This document shows, in pieces, positions 22,240 to 33,359 of a stretch of DNA of 64,000 bases. Under the pieces are notes generated by a model. The model saw only the letters and a list, made by a program, of their open reading frames with translations. It searched no databases and was not told the DNA's origin. Source of the stretch: Schistosoma mansoni (taxonomy: Eukaryota; Platyhelminthes; Trematoda; Strigeidida; Schistosomatidae); contig NW_017386033.1 of NCBI RefSeq assembly GCF_000237925.1, forward strand, positions 806,001 to 870,000, written 5' to 3'. The position numbers were made by a program, and so were the translations under genes. The first letter of the stretch is position 1, and the number at the start of each line of letters is the position of its first letter.

Positions 22240-24070
22240 CATAATTATAATATTTTACAAAGTCCAAAATGAGGCATGTATTAATTAATTTGACAATGTT
22301 ATATGTTAAAAATGGTGAACGTTTGCATCTGTTACGACATATGTACTTCAAAATTGTGTTGTTTGTAAATTAGAAAGGTCATTTAATAAAGGTCAAAGTG
22401 ATATATAGATTTATTTCCGACAACATCAAATACAGTTATTTTATTACGACTTAAAACCATTCGATTGTATTAACTAACAATCTAGGCCAAATAATCATAT
22501 TCGTTCGAGGTCAAATGATATGTAGGAAATACTGACCGGTACATAGTACTTGGCTTAATTCTCAGAGAAAGCAGATTTACATTATTAGCTGAAAATCTGG
22601 CTTAATTCGACTAGGGACACTAATCTCTATCAATGAATGCGTTTGTGCATATAGGCAGTAAAAGATTCCCACTTATTCTTGGTCCTTCCACTCAATTAGC
22701 GAGTTGGAGATTCATGTAGAAAATGTGTATGTCACAACTAGACACAAACGGCAGCTTAGCACAATATTTACTGATTGCCACTTTAAAAGAATAATAACTT
22801 TAATAAATAGTACTTCAACTTATGCGAGAATATTCAAAGAATATTCAAAGTTCATTAAAGATGTTATTTTGCATGATATTCAGCAAATTGCTAATATGGA
22901 TCATGTATTCTCGGATATATATGCATTTAAATGGCATGTCAAATGATAAACATTTAAAATAATGGATTACTATCCCGAACCTACTCTTATTATACTACAG
23001 TTTTGTAACATTATCTATTAACGCAAAACATTTCGAACAATCTGATCATACATATGAATCACAGATGAATGATTAATACATTTAATATATTTTGTGTATA
23101 TTTCGTTTGATTCAACTAATGTGTTAGTAAGTTATAGTTTAGGCTTTAAAAATGTTATTTTTTCCATAATTAGTGTTATACGGTTATGAATGATCGCTGA
23201 GAAGTACCTTTTACACATACACACCAATAAAACACAGTTATAGAAACTTGAACGAATAATATTCGGTAAAGTATAATATACTAACGGCCTTGAGTAAATC
23301 AATCAGAATTAAGAAAGCACTTCATGAATTTTGCACGAAATCGGGAGTGCAGTGATAGATAACTTGCATATTATCTTTAGCTAAGTGAAAATTGGAAATA
23401 TTTGGTTCTTAGAATGCTTGGAATAGACAATATATATATATATATATATATCATACAACTAAAAAGCGATTATGAGATGATGATTCAGCTAAATTATAAG
23501 AAATATCTGTTCTTAAGATCCGGTGAAGATTATGTGCTAAAGTGCTTGATATGATTTATTTCATTGTCAACCGTGCTTAATGTAGCTGAATAGTATTCTT
23601 CCATTCTAACCATAAACTTTAAATCTTAACCCAGAGTTTTCTTAAGTTTGTAAACAAAAGGATGACAAAGCATTGCATTATAGCTGATGTCATTTCATGA
23701 TAAAAACTGTAACGCTGATTTGTAAACGTAATTCATATATTATGTCAACTTGAATAAGTTTATAGGTTGAATTGAATTTTGCAATTTCTAATTAGAATAA
23801 ATATAGATAGTGCAATTTAGGTAGATAGAGAATTGATACTCATAATATGGGAATTTATTAGAAATGATCTTCGTTTGAAAACGTTAACATACTTCTCTTA
23901 GTCTTTCGATCAAAGAATTTAACGATAAGTTTATTTTGACGAAGATATTCTTAAATGAAATACTTAAAGTCTTAGTTTCTTGTTATTACTATTTAGATTA
24001 ACTAAATTTTATGACGTGAGCGGATCTTTTTTTCTAAAAAGTAAATGATCTGAAGTATTTCATTTTCTGT
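22240..24070. other. Long AT-rich intergenic stretch, no gene seen
   Basis: Contains a short (AT)n run near 23430. The 80-codon frame at 22704-22946 has no recognisable feature; I do not call it. Confidence 0.4.
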
Positions 24071-24079
24071 TTTTAGTGG

Positions 24080-24320
24080 AGTCTCATTCTCTGAAATGGA
24101 TAGTTCGGTCGTGGAACTTTCATCGTTCTTCTGAACAACATCATCAGCACAAACTTAAGTTAGATATGAAGTGTTCGAACTTCTCCACATATGGCTCACA
24201 GCTTGCCCTGTAGACGTCAATCTTCATTGGTTTCTGTTGACGTTTAACTTGTCGTTGTCTACCTCTTTATTTTGATTGTATCTCCCTTTGATCTGATTTT
24301 TGGTTTTATATATATATGGA
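24080..24320 (-). mobile_element. Penelope-like element 3' tail
   Basis: The reverse complement matches 610-860 at the left end closely (AAAGGGAGATACAATCAAAA; TGAGCCATATGTGGAGAAG). Noncoding tail only. Confidence 0.6.
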
Positions 24321-24324
24321 GTAA

Positions 24325-24890
24325 AAGAGTTGTCACCAGTAATATTAGACGACCGTCTCTTTATGTAGCAAATTTATTGATCATTAAATTTTGAACCATC
24401 AGTTCTAATGGTTAACCAATCATTGAGATGCTTGAAAGTCTTCGTTTAATCCCTAATAAGATTATAAATCTTTACTGCAAACAAGTTTCATAATAGAGTT
24501 AAACAGCTACTTCTTATTTTTCAGTAATACCCTAACTCAGAACCTAAACACCAAGACAATATCTACAAAGCTCCTTTAATTAATGTAATAAAAATACATT
24601 GAATAAAAGAGCTTTTATTAAGTAAAGAATTATTTGGTAAGAATCGATGAGTAGAATTGATTTTTATTTTTCCAAAAATATGCGAGTATCTAAGTGCATC
24701 TATTTTTCTGATATGAACTTTTCGATAAAGAAATTTATTTAGTTTGTTTTAATTGTATATAAATATAAGTAATAAAACTGAATTATTTTTACATGTTCAT
24801 TGTTCAGTTTAAATATTTGAATAATCTATTGAAATTAAATAAAAGCAAGTCTATTTAAGAATATATATATATATATAAAAGAAGCGGTAA
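24325..24890. other. Upstream region of the 24.9 kb gene
   Basis: AT-rich. Two TATA-like sites occur: TATATAAATA at 24756-24765 and TATATAAAA at 24872-24880. The second is only 14 bp from the ATG, too close for a usual start, so the first is the better promoter candidate, giving a 5' UTR of about 100 nt. Confidence 0.4.
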
Positions 24891-24893
24891 AAT

Positions 24894-25802
24894 ATGCTCT
24901 TGATTTATTTTTATTTGATCACATGTATATCACCAATTTACAGTCATGAAAGATATTCATATGATGATCATGATGACTTTGAAGGTTCATTTTTCGACGA
25001 TGATTATGGTTCACATGGTGGGTATCATTCAGGAAATTATGATAATCATCCTCAACATCCCCCAGCACATAATTCACCTGGAGAAGGTGAACCGTCACCT
25101 CCATATCCTGATGATGATCAAGAACCACCTCGAGCACCTCCTGAAAAACCTGAAGCACCACATGAGCCTGATGGCGACGAGAATTATGGTCGGCCACACT
25201 ATAACCATAGTCGTTATCACGGATATTATGATGATTTAGATAAATATGATAGTGAATTGAGAGAGTTAGTTCTCAGTGGACATCGGTATAAACCAAGATA
25301 TTATGAAGGAGAAGGTTATGGATTAGTAGGTGAAGAAACGTATGTTAAAAAACCAAAAGATCCTAGTAAATATGATCAATATGGAAATTATATACCTGAT
25401 TATCAGACACCACAACCTTCTCCTCCTCCTCCTCATCCTACTCCTATACCTTCTAATTCAAACGAACAACCTAGTGGTAACGTAGGAGAAAACGTTAATA
25501 ATGAGGAAGGCGAAGATAATAAACCCGATGAAACAGAAGAGAACGAATATAAGCCTACTAGATATGTTAAATATAAGAAATACAAACCGTCAAACAAACG
25601 CGTATCAAGCAAAACAAAATCATCCAAGAAAGGAACGAAAGGAACCAAAGGAACGAAAGGAACGAAAGGAAAGAGGGGAAAAGGAAAGTATAAAAAATAT
25701 GGAAATAGGTACAAACCACAACCAACACCACATCCAGAAGAACCACAAACTATACCACAACATGGCGAAGACGACGGAGAAGATGAAGAAAACGAACAGT
25801 GA
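24894..25802 (+). CDS. Secreted acidic Tyr/His/Pro-rich protein with Lys-Gly-Thr repeat, eggshell-precursor-like
   Basis: 302 residues, single exon. Signal peptide 1-17 ends S-P-I-Y-S. Residues 18-60 are Tyr/Asp/His/Gly-rich. Residues 60-95 are Pro/Glu-rich. A more regular middle (about 115-165) has D-L-D-K-Y-D-S-E-L-R-E-L-V-L-S-G-H-R-Y-K. A Pro-rich segment follows near 175, then a Lys/Tyr-rich basic region with four tandem K-G-T units (DNA period 12 bp, 25630-25680), and an acidic tail E-D-D-G-E-D-E-E. AATAAA lies 19 bp after the stop. No TES domain. The N-terminus (IYS, then Tyr/Asp/His and S-H-G-x-Y-D-N) parallels the protein at 37483-38154. A vitelline role is inferred from composition and neighbours only. 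Overlapping frames in other phases are shadows. Confidence 0.75.
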   Translation: MLLIYFYLITCISPIYSHERYSYDDHDDFEGSFFDDDYGSHGGYHSGNYDNHPQHPPAHNSPGEGEPSPPYPDDDQEPPRAPPEKPEAPHEPDGDENYGRPHYNHSRYHGYYDDLDKYDSELRELVLSGHRYKPRYYEGEGYGLVGEETYVKKPKDPSKYDQYGNYIPDYQTPQPSPPPPHPTPIPSNSNEQPSGNVGENVNNEEGEDNKPDETEENEYKPTRYVKYKKYKPSNKRVSSKTKSSKKGTKGTKGTKGTKGKRGKGKYKKYGNRYKPQPTPHPEEPQTIPQHGEDDGEDEENEQ

Positions 25803-26205
25803 TATTGGTAAACATAGGTGAATAAAATACAAATGCAAACAACATGAAAAATGATCTTTATATTAAACTAATATGAACTGTTTATACAAGTGAACTGTTA
25901 TAATAATAATAATAATAATAATGGTAATAACATAACCCTATTTATACATTACATTTAATAAATACAAATTATTTATTTATTAATTCACTTGTAAATGTAT
26001 TTGAAAAAAAAAGAGTCATTACGAGAACAGTTGTGAGTTTTATTTCCTTCTAATATATAGTTACACTGAAAATTTATGAGAACAGTATTGATGGTTCAGA
26101 AAAAAAAATTTTTTTCGTCAGTTTAATTCCAGTATTGATAAGTAAGATTACCAAGGAAATATCATGTCTAATAATAATAATAATTTGTATTCCATGTAAA
26201 TAATT
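25803..26205. other. 3' flank, no further gene
   Basis: Polyadenylation signals at 25821 and about 25957, an (AAT)n run at 25901-25923, then AT-rich DNA. Confidence 0.5.
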
Positions 26206-26209
26206 AAAA

Positions 26210-26300
26210 AAGTGTTACATTATAAATTGATTCGATAATAAATAACAAATGAGGTTACGTATTAATCAAAGGGTAAGGAAGAAAATAATTTGTGAGTCAA
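26210..26300. repeat. Fragment of the fold-back repeat interior
   Basis: Closely matches 21480-21560 (TATAAATTGATTCGA, AAATAACAAATGAGGT, GGGTAAGGAAGAAAATAATTT). It directly precedes a SINE fragment. Confidence 0.55.
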
Positions 26301-26305
26301 ATCAT

Positions 26306-26473
26306 AGTTCGAATCCCGTGAGGCAGGATCGTAGATGCGCACTGCTGAGGAGTCTCATAATAGGACAAAACGGTCGTCAAGCAGTGCTTCCAGGTTTTCC
26401 ATGATGGTCTAGCTTCAATTGACTCATGATTTCAACTATGAAACTACTGAAATTTCTACAAAACGCCTTCTGA
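26306..26473 (+). mobile_element. Hammerhead SINE, 3' half
   Basis: Begins at the B box (GTTCGAATCCCG), then the hammerhead block with CTGAGGA but CAAAAC instead of CGAAAC, an extra few bases before the stem I partner, and the tail TCTACAAAACGCCTTCTGA. Not expected to cleave. Confidence 0.7.
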
Positions 26474-26673
26474 TTATAACCTAATTAATTTATAGTTAAC
26501 TAGATAATCATTTACTCATTTATATTTGATAATTATGATGTTCGGTTATATTATCTTGAAAAAAATTTAGCCAAACTGCTAGGGAATGTGTTGGATTTAA
26601 TTCAAATTCATTGGCTAAGATTTTACAAATACATTCTTGTTTTTTAATGTTTAAGACATCGTGTAAAATTATA

Positions 26674-26820
26674 TAGTTGAGATCATGAGTCAATTAAAGC
26701 TAGACCACCATGGAAAACCTGGAAGCACCGGGCGGCCGTTTTGTCCTATTGTGGAACTCCTTAGCAGTGCTCATTGACGATCCCGCCTCGCGAGATTCGG
26801 ACCCAGGACCTACCAGTCTT
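26674..26820 (-). mobile_element. Hammerhead SINE, 3' half
   Basis: Runs from ATAGTTGAGATCATGAGTC through the hammerhead block to the B-box remnant near 26800. The core reads CTAAGGA on the minus strand. Confidence 0.65.
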
Positions 26821-27051
26821 TATGCTTTTTATGTAAAGAATTGTTAATATTTCAATGGAATAGTTTAGGAAATATTGAGTATAGATTATATTAAAGAAAT
26901 TGAATATAATAATAACATTTGAAATAATTTTAAAAGATTAAATTTATAATAATTCCAACATTTCTGTAGGACAATCAGCTCGAACTTCTTCAAAGAAATA
27001 ATGGATTAGTTAAATTTCAATTGTTTAGACTATTTTAAACACAATATTTGT

Positions 27052-27213
27052 ATAGTTGAAATGATGAGTCAATTGAATCTAGACCACCATTGAAAACCTG
27101 GATCTTGGATACGCACTGTTGAGGAGTCCCATAATGGGACGAAACGGCCTTCCAGTGCTTCCAGGTTTTCAATAGTGGTCTAGCTTCAATTAACTCATGA
27201 TTCCAACTATATA
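27052..27213. mobile_element. Compact head-to-head SINE pair (pair 2), a near-palindrome around a hammerhead block
   Basis: The left arm 27052-27105 (minus) and the right arm 27160-27213 (plus) are near-perfect reverse complements: TATAGTTGAAATGATGAGTC against GACTCATGATTCCAACTATA type ends. The plus hammerhead block (27113-27158) sits between them. Its core is TTGAGGA (C3 changed). The transcript would form a long hairpin. Confidence 0.7.
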
Positions 27214-27219
27214 ATAATT

Positions 27220-27750
27220 ATAATTAATGTCTTTATGGTTTTGTTATGGTAAAATAGTCTAAGTTTTTTGAAGTCTTATTCATTTAAATTTCAAGTTCTC
27301 CCTCTTTTTCCCCTTTGTGTGTCTATACTTGAACTGGAATTATCCCGGTAATATTGATTTATTATTTAGGGTGATATAATTTATACTAATTTTCTCAAAT
27401 ATTTTTACTTCAATTGTCATTCCATTTGTCTGGTTGACATTTATGCTTTTTACATATATTTGGTCAGTTATGTTAAATATATTGTTCGGAAAAATTACCT
27501 TAATCTTATTATTCAAATCAAGATTGGGTAACGCTCATTATTCAAATAGATTAGCTTTATTGTCAAAAAATGAACGTATTGAAAGGATTTTAACAGTTAA
27601 ATGTAAAACAATCAATGGAATCGATGCCAAGCTTGGATTTATTAGTTTCAAATAAGTTAAGCATTGAGTTTAAAGTTAATAATAAGTATATTTTCTTGTT
27701 ATATAGCAGATGTGACATTATTTATTTTCCACACAATCAGACAAACTGAA
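27220..27750. other. Intergenic, unrecognised short frame
   Basis: The frame 27434-27655 (73 codons) begins with a hydrophobic stretch and could be a small secreted or membrane peptide, but its context is unremarkable. I do not call it a gene. Confidence 0.35.
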
Positions 27751-27754
27751 GTCG

Positions 27755-27900
27755 TCAGTAATAAATATATTTTTTGTTATAACCCAATGAGTAGGAAAAG
27801 TTGTATTTCTGACGTTTTGTGACTTAATGTAAGCCACTTCATTAGAGTAAATAAATAACCGAAATAAATTAACAAAAACTATATTTAATTATCAATGAAA
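27755..27900. repeat. Single arm related to the 42.3 kb fold-back element
   Basis: AATAAATATATTTTTTGTTATAACCCAATGAGTAGGAAAAG... and the CTGACGTTTTGTGACTTAATG... part match each arm of 42262-42525. On the minus strand it holds a hammerhead-like block: CTAATGA, stem GTGGCTTA/TAAGTCAC, then AAAACGTC (GAA changed). Confidence 0.55.
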
Positions 27901-27904
27901 TCAA

Positions 27905-28735
27905 AAACATTCTGATATGTAGGTTTAAGAAATGATAAATCAAGTCATAAGATATAACCCTTTTATTTGCAGAGTTCGAGCCTTATTCTGCGTATAGCCA
28001 TAACTTCTAATATTGTATAAAGTTGTAAACGATGAAGTTTTGGAAGATTTAGACGAACTCAGTCAACATCACAATCAATGCGTGACCAAGTTTAGTACTC
28101 TAAGTTATGTTAATATCCAAGGGTTCAAATTCAGAACACATTTTCACTTCTCTGTTCTGCAGGCAAGTTTAAATGTTGTATCTTATGTATAACAAAAAAT
28201 AACCGGCTACTCTCAACTTATCTTGTGCCAGAGACGAAAATGTACACTCAAATCTGTACACGAATAATCAGACGATACTTATCTTTTTACACATATTGAA
28301 AATAAGTTCTTATTCGTAAACATCACTTGTAGTTTCTCTGTATTAATGTTTTCTAATTAAGCGAAATAGGATGTTCCTTAATTAATAGATCAATTGTTTG
28401 GTCACCTATATAAATAAAGTGTGTTTCTGACAATGATCTTAAGTTCAAATTAGTTTTTTTCTCTTAGTAATATTAACTTGAAAACTGTTGTAAAGTGAAA
28501 GAGATAGTCAGTTATTTTGTCCTTGTATGGAACTTCCTAATTATCTACACCTTATCAAAAATCAAATTCAAATACAGAATCTCTTTATTATATGTTTTTT
28601 AAAAGATTTTTATCAATGAACTTACTAGGGTAGCTAATCTTAGTCCAAGTTTGTTTTCTGAGAAAACATTCGTTACTATTGCAATTCGCGCTAATGATAC
28701 TAAGCATACGATAATACAGATGGTGAACAAGATTC
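27905..28735. other. Intergenic, no gene seen
   Basis: AT-rich; nothing recognised. Confidence 0.4.
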
Positions 28736-28740
28736 CATTT

Positions 28741-29116
28741 TCATAGTTGAATTCATGAGTCCATCTAAGCTAGACCACCCTCAGAAACCTGAAAGCACTG
28801 GACGGCTGTTCCGTTCCTGTATGGGACTCCTTATCAGTGCGCTTCCACGATCTCGCACTTGTAAACCAACCTCCTCAAAACTACTTCAACAAAATAATAA
28901 ATCCGTATGGGAATACTGGCTTAGTGGTCTGGAGGTTAAGCGTTAGCACTCAAGACCAGAAGTCCTTTGTTCGAGTCCCACATACGATATTGTGGGCATG
29001 CACTGCTGAGGAGCCCCATATAAGGACGAGACGGCCACCCAGTGCTTTCGGGCTTATAGCTTAGATGGACCAGTGAATTCAACTAAGAAAAATCTCCACA
29101 AATCTCCATACCGATC
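28741..29116. mobile_element. Head-to-head SINE pair with exact 11-bp direct repeats (pair 3)
   Basis: Minus arm about 28741-28862, plus arm about 28905-29116 with A box (GGCTTAGTGGTCT), B box (GTTCGAGTCCC), a hammerhead block (CTGAGGA but GAGAC) and the tail AATCTCCACAAATCTCC. AGATTCCATTT occurs exactly at 28730-28740 and 29117-29127. The arms differ at many sites, so the pair is old, yet the flanking repeats are intact. Confidence 0.65.
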
Positions 29117-29411
29117 AGATTCCATTTGTCTACTTAAATATACACATGTATTAAAACAAATTAGTTGACAGTTTTCCGACTTTATTTGCTTTAAACATAC
29201 AATATGTAGGTGTTTATATCAATGTCTTGTAAATGAAATATCAAATATTTTGATGTTTCAAAAATACCAATTATTTTCGCGCGATCGTATTTGTAAGTTA
29301 TTTTTCCTTAAAAAAAGGATGAGAAATTTAGTTCTGGTTGATAACGAAGTAAACATTTTTTTGATGAGTAAAACTCGAATTAAAATTTCTACATCAAAGA
29401 CTATTTTTCGT

Positions 29412-29495
29412 CAGACAACCACTGAAAATCATGAAGCACTGAATAGCTGTTTCGTCGAAATACTGGATTACTTAGCAGTACAAATCCATAACATT
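29412..29495 (-). mobile_element. Diverged hammerhead-SINE scrap
   Basis: CCACTGAAAATCATGAAGCACTG followed by GTTTCGTCG and ACTTAGCAGT shows the order of the minus-strand hammerhead block, heavily mutated. Confidence 0.4.
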
Positions 29496-29499
29496 AATT

Positions 29500-29765
29500 T
29501 AAAATGAATCTATGATCTTCAAGACTCCTTGTGAGCGCTCATTCTTTACACTGATGAGTTGCTATCTACTGGCTTAAACTTTTGACTTTGATCAATTCAA
29601 GATATTAAGTAAACATCTTTGAATGACACTGAAGATAAATTTAAAATAATTGGACTATAGCAACAATGTTTAGATAACAAATTATGAAAAGTGATGTTTA
29701 ATCCGATTATGTGTAAAATTCAATATAATTTAAAATAGAAATTCACTTAGTATTGCTTGTTTGAA
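29500..29765. other. Spacer, no gene seen
   Basis: AT-rich; nothing recognised. Confidence 0.4.
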
Positions 29766-29767
29766 TC

Positions 29768-29935
29768 TTTTCATTGATGTTGTAGGACTGCAACTGGTCA
29801 GTCTCTAGATACTGGGTTCGAGTCCCGGAGTGAACATCAACTCTGAGATGTAGGTACATCCAGCTGACGAGTCCCAAATAGGACGAAACGCGCGTCCTGA
29901 ATTCCGCTGCTAGCCACTATCCATCTTTGCTTACA
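29768..29935 (+). mobile_element. SM-alpha-like SINE, 3' part
   Basis: A second SINE subfamily, distinct from the abundant one. B box GGTTCGAGTCCC at about 29816-29827, a short spacer, a hammerhead at 29858-29902, then GCTAGCCACTATCCATCTTTGCTT. The same 3' body occurs inverted at 31395 and 48003. Confidence 0.7.
29858..29902 (+). ncRNA. SM-alpha hammerhead ribozyme
   Basis: Stem I ATCCAG / CTGAAT (one mismatch), core CTGACGA (fits CUGANGA), stem II GTCC / GGAC with loop CAAATA, GAA, self-complementary stem III ACGCGCGT, cleavage C at 29896. This is the classic schistosome satellite/SINE hammerhead layout, and activity is plausible despite the stem I mismatch. Confidence 0.75.
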
Positions 29936-30133
29936 ATAATTTAAAGTAGTTGATCTAATTTTACTGATTTCTGACCTAAATAATTCTTTTTTTATGGACT
30001 TTCACAGTCACATGACTGTATTTCGCACTAAACATAAATATAAAGATCACTATGAATATTGTAAGTTTTCCAAAAAAAGGAAGTATTTACCCTTCGAATA
30101 TCTTTATTGCATTAAATTGATATTTTATGATAA

Positions 30134-30724
30134 ATGAACATGTTGAGGACAAAACTAGTTTTTATATGCTTAATTATTTTATTAAAAATCAGTTTTTACT
30201 TATCCCATCGTACAGTTGTTGAAACTGAATCAAGTTTTGTATACAAATCATATGGAGATGATTCTTATAATTCTACCGACGATTTTAACAATGAAACGTT
30301 TCCTTCAGATTTTGATGCATTTCCTGGAAATTCATACTTCTCATACGAAGATACAAAAGATCCATTTAAAGAAGAAAATATAACGAATGACTATTATTCT
30401 TATGATGATAAAAGACATGAAATAGAATCAGAAGGTAATGGATGGTATAATTATGATTTTAATGATGAATCATACATGAATGATAAAAATGATAGTATAT
30501 TCGATGGACCAGATGAAAACGATAAATATTATGGAATTGATTATTATCCGAGGAGGGATCGTAACGAAATCTTCCGCAGAAAATATAGGTCAAAAAGACA
30601 AATAACCACTGAAGCAAGTTATACAACTCAAAGCTTTAGTACAGATACAGAGGATAAGGAAAACCAAACAACGACAGCAGCGACAGTACCTATGACGTCA
30701 ACATCAAAAAGTGCAGAAAATTAA
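30134..30724 (+). CDS. Secreted acidic Tyr/Asp/Asn-rich protein with dibasic sites and a Thr-rich tail
   Basis: 196 residues, single exon. Signal peptide 1-24 (hydrophobic core V-F-I-C-L-I-I-L-L); a second Met at codon 3 is an equally possible start. Residues 25-135 are rich in Tyr, Asp, Glu and Ser with a few N-x-S/T sites. A basic block R-R-D-R ... R-R-K-Y-R-S-K-R-Q at about 141-156 looks like a proprotein-convertase region, followed by a Thr/Ser-rich tail. ATATAAA at 30038-30044 is a candidate TATA box about 90 bp upstream of the ATG. Only the weak signal AATAAG is seen just after the stop. The arrangement of basic pair then Thr run recurs in the proteins at 37483, 60456 and 63275. No family name is recognised; eggshell or vitelline function is inferred. 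Confidence 0.7.
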   Translation: MNMLRTKLVFICLIILLKISFYLSHRTVVETESSFVYKSYGDDSYNSTDDFNNETFPSDFDAFPGNSYFSYEDTKDPFKEENITNDYYSYDDKRHEIESEGNGWYNYDFNDESYMNDKNDSIFDGPDENDKYYGIDYYPRRDRNEIFRRKYRSKRQITTEASYTTQSFSTDTEDKENQTTTAATVPMTSTSKSAEN

Positions 30725-30764
30725 GATGATCCCATATTATTATTAATTTATTGAAAATAAGATG

Positions 30765-31385
30765 CCATATTTTTCATAAAGATGTTAACAGAATAACTGA
30801 TAATGGCGTACTTAAAACTGCTGAAAACCGTGTAACTTGTTATGTCACGTGTTAATGTCGGAAAGCCGATAAATCTGAGGGACTTTGTAAAGTTGACCAA
30901 AAATGTAGGAAGTAGTTTGAAGAGGTCAGAAAGGTTTTGTAGACAGTTTTCGTCATGGAATGATACCAGATGGTTGATGGTTGAAAATATAGAAATATTA
31001 GGAAGTTTCTTCTTCCCAGTTTGGTACCTGTCAGTAATGTCAAGGCAATGAGATTATTGGGGATATAAACGAAAACAATTAAGCCTAGTAGCAAAATAAA
31101 TACATTGGGACGAGTAGCATATCCTTTTACATTAACGTTTTAAAAGGTCCCGAAAAATCTCAGTTTTTTGCTAACATATAGTATTAACCTGAAGAACCAC
31201 TTATTTGTTAATTAATAAATGATCACCAATGGGATTCTTAAATTCAGAACAAATTGAATTTTTCAGTGAAATGTACTGTACAATGTTTAGCTCTAAGACT
31301 TTTCAAATGAGGATGATAAAATTATCTAAAAATTTGACAGTAAATCAAGTCAGTGATCATTGTATTCATAGTTACAGTTAACACT
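30765..31385. other. Intergenic, no gene seen
   Basis: Overlapping short frames on both strands at 30842-31094 carry no recognisable feature. Confidence 0.4.
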
Positions 31386-31394
31386 ATTATTATC

Positions 31395-31735
31395 AGCAAA
31401 GATGGATGGTGGACAGCAATCGAAACCAGGACGCACGTTACGTTTGGGACTCATCAACTGGATGATCACTTTCAGTTCTAAATATCAATGGGAGGACTCG
31501 AACAAACAATGAGAAATTAATTGAACCTAATCCTATTGTACAAGCTACTGGCTATCAGGACTCAGAGGCTAAGGGGATAACGTGGTGGCGTTTTAAGCAA
31601 ACGGCACTGGGTTGGAGTCCCTGAATGAATAGCAACTCTGGGCTGCAGATGCGTCCAAATGACGAGTCCCAAATAGAAGGAAACGTGCATCCTGGAATCT
31701 CCTGCTAGCTTCCGTTCATCTTTGCTTGTAACTTA
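31395..31735. mobile_element. Head-to-head pair of SM-alpha-like SINEs (pair 4)
   Basis: The minus arm 31395-31525 starts AGCAAAGATGGATGG and contains a decayed hammerhead (TTGATGA core, GTAACG in place of the GAA box). The plus arm 31545-31735 contains a B-box remnant, AATGACGAGTCCCAAATAGAAGG, and the same end GTTCATCTTTGCTT. Both 3' ends point outward. No clear flanking repeat seen. Confidence 0.6.
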
Positions 31736-31739
31736 AGAC

Positions 31740-32285
31740 GATATCGAGGCAATCCGTACAGGATGCACATATGCCAATAAGAGAGTGATTAACCGCAGTC
31801 CTAAACATCAATGGGAGTGTTCAAACGAACAATAAAAAAATGAACTTTTGTTATCAGTTGTACTTTCTTGGTGCCATTGTATATATCTAATATGTAATCA
31901 AGCATACTTACAGGTCGTTGCTGAATCTTAGAATTGACAAGAAGAACTTAAACCATTTAGAGTCGTAGTCAAGAATTTTATATGTATATGAACATATTGT
32001 CGGATCCCATTCATTTCTGTGTTTTTAAGTGAGTGTATTTATGCTTATAAAGTGTCAATGCAGTAATATACCATCGGACGACTCAATAATGAGGTACTTT
32101 TCGATTTAAATTTAATTCTTAAAACTTGTATTTTAATATACTGAAATGATATAGGATTGAAGTATAATTAATTAATAATTCTGCTAATACAATTAACAAA
32201 TAAAATTATGTAAGCGTAGATAATTATGGTCAATTAGCTGCTACATTGTCTATCTAAAGAATGTATCCGATTAAACTTGTAGTAT
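31740..32285. other. Intergenic, no gene seen
   Basis: AT-rich; nothing recognised. Confidence 0.4.
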
Positions 32286-32289
32286 CGGT

Positions 32290-32690
32290 TGTTATGTTAA
32301 GTCCATATGTCTTATTCTCACTTCTGGGCAAGTCAATTCACCTATTCATCATGAGTCTTGTTCTCATCTTGTTAATTATTCACTTATTAATCCTGACTAT
32401 TTTTTATATGAGCGTAGGTGTGTGTACACTTCTTACCCTATTTATCGCATGTCTGTCACCTATTCTTGTCTGACTATAAATATTGATTACCGCTTGGTAA
32501 AAGTGAGTTGGCTTACCAGCCATCTCCAATGCGTGTTAGTTTAGTTTCACTTGCTGATATTTATTTATGTGTTTATAACTTTCTGGCCTGCGTCATTTGT
32601 CAATAAAACTGTAGCTGCCGCTTCTCTTTGCCTTTTGATTTTATGCACCGTTAAGATTTGTATTATAACGGTTGTCAAGGTGAATGATTA
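32290..32690 (+). mobile_element. Possible solo LTR (fossil)
   Basis: A 400-bp block less AT-rich than its surroundings, beginning TGTTATGTTAAGTCC, with an internal TATA-like CTATAAATAT (about 32473) and an AATAAAACTG signal (about 32604), ending near TTGTATTATAACG. This is the layout of a retrotransposon LTR with U3, R and U5. No internal coding region adjoins it. The call is tentative; the frame inside it is not a gene. Confidence 0.35.
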
Positions 32691-32748
32691 GAGAAGAACC
32701 GTACCACAAACTGTAAATAGATGGAACTAAATTCACAGATCAAGTCGC

Positions 32749-33058
32749 TATTCACATGTAGATATTTTGTTTAAATAAATCATATCGATTTCAATCAACA
32801 AATAAATATGTAAGTATTCAAATCTTATCAGTGCAATCAAAATTTCATTGCTACGTAAATCTAATTCATTTATCTACGAATATATCAATGCATTAAACAA
32901 ATGAATAAAAGAGTTGAACTTTCAACAGTCTATTAAGTTTATAATCACAAACTTTATCAATTTATTAGGTAAATAAAATTTGTATTTGAATAGAGTGAAA
33001 TGATGATATTTGTTTGGTTTTTATATTTTCTTACATTTGTAACATTCATTTATCATGA
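32749..33058 (+). repeat. Left arm of an inverted duplication of a secreted-protein gene's 5' end
   Basis: About 310 bp match the reverse complement of 38099-38408 with few differences (starts ATTCACATGTA.ATATTTTG; includes ATGAATAAAAGAGTTGAAC). It covers the upstream region and the signal-peptide codons of the gene at 37483-38154, and ends shortly after them. The gene at 34378-34893 lies between the arms. Confidence 0.85.
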
Positions 33059-33092
33059 TAAACGTGTGGAATTTGTTAACACTGAAGAATAA
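33000..33092 (+). pseudogene. Truncated copy of the 37.5 kb secreted-protein gene (signal-peptide stump)
   Basis: The frame encodes M-M-I-F-V-W-F-L-Y-F-L-T-F-V-T-F-I-Y, matching the M-M-R-F-V-W-F-L-Y-F-L-T-F-V-T-S-I-Y signal peptide of the intact gene in all but two positions. It then runs into unrelated sequence and stops after 30 codons. The copy has the parent's promoter region, so it might be transcribed and could yield a short secreted peptide, but most likely it is a broken duplicate. Confidence 0.8.
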
Positions 33093-33099
33093 TACGATC

Positions 33100-33355
33100 A
33101 TGATCCGAGGACTCTTTAATGTTTTATAATTAGGGTCGTTGATAGATAGATATCATGAGCTTAAAGAATAGTACAGTTATTTGTTGACCCAAGTTTCCAT
33201 ACTAGATAAGCGAGAAAAGATAAAACTAACAAAATAGATCGAAGTAATGTAGAAACAGTGACAAAAAGAAAGATTAAGTCTTGAAAATATGATTTGAAAG
33301 ATGGGGTTCAAATGCCTGTATGAAGGGGTACTGGGATTCAAGAACGTGAATGCAT
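33100..33355. other. Spacer, no gene seen
   Basis: AT-rich; nothing recognised. Confidence 0.4.
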
Positions 33356-33359
33356 CGAC

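Noticed and set aside
22704-22946. 80-codon plus frame as a small gene
   Set aside because: No signal peptide, no TATA or polyadenylation pair at suitable distance, no similarity to neighbours.
24919-25838. Five frames overlapping the 24.9 kb gene
   Set aside because: Shadows; repetitive Phe/Pro/Ser or His/Met composition and no signal peptide of their own.
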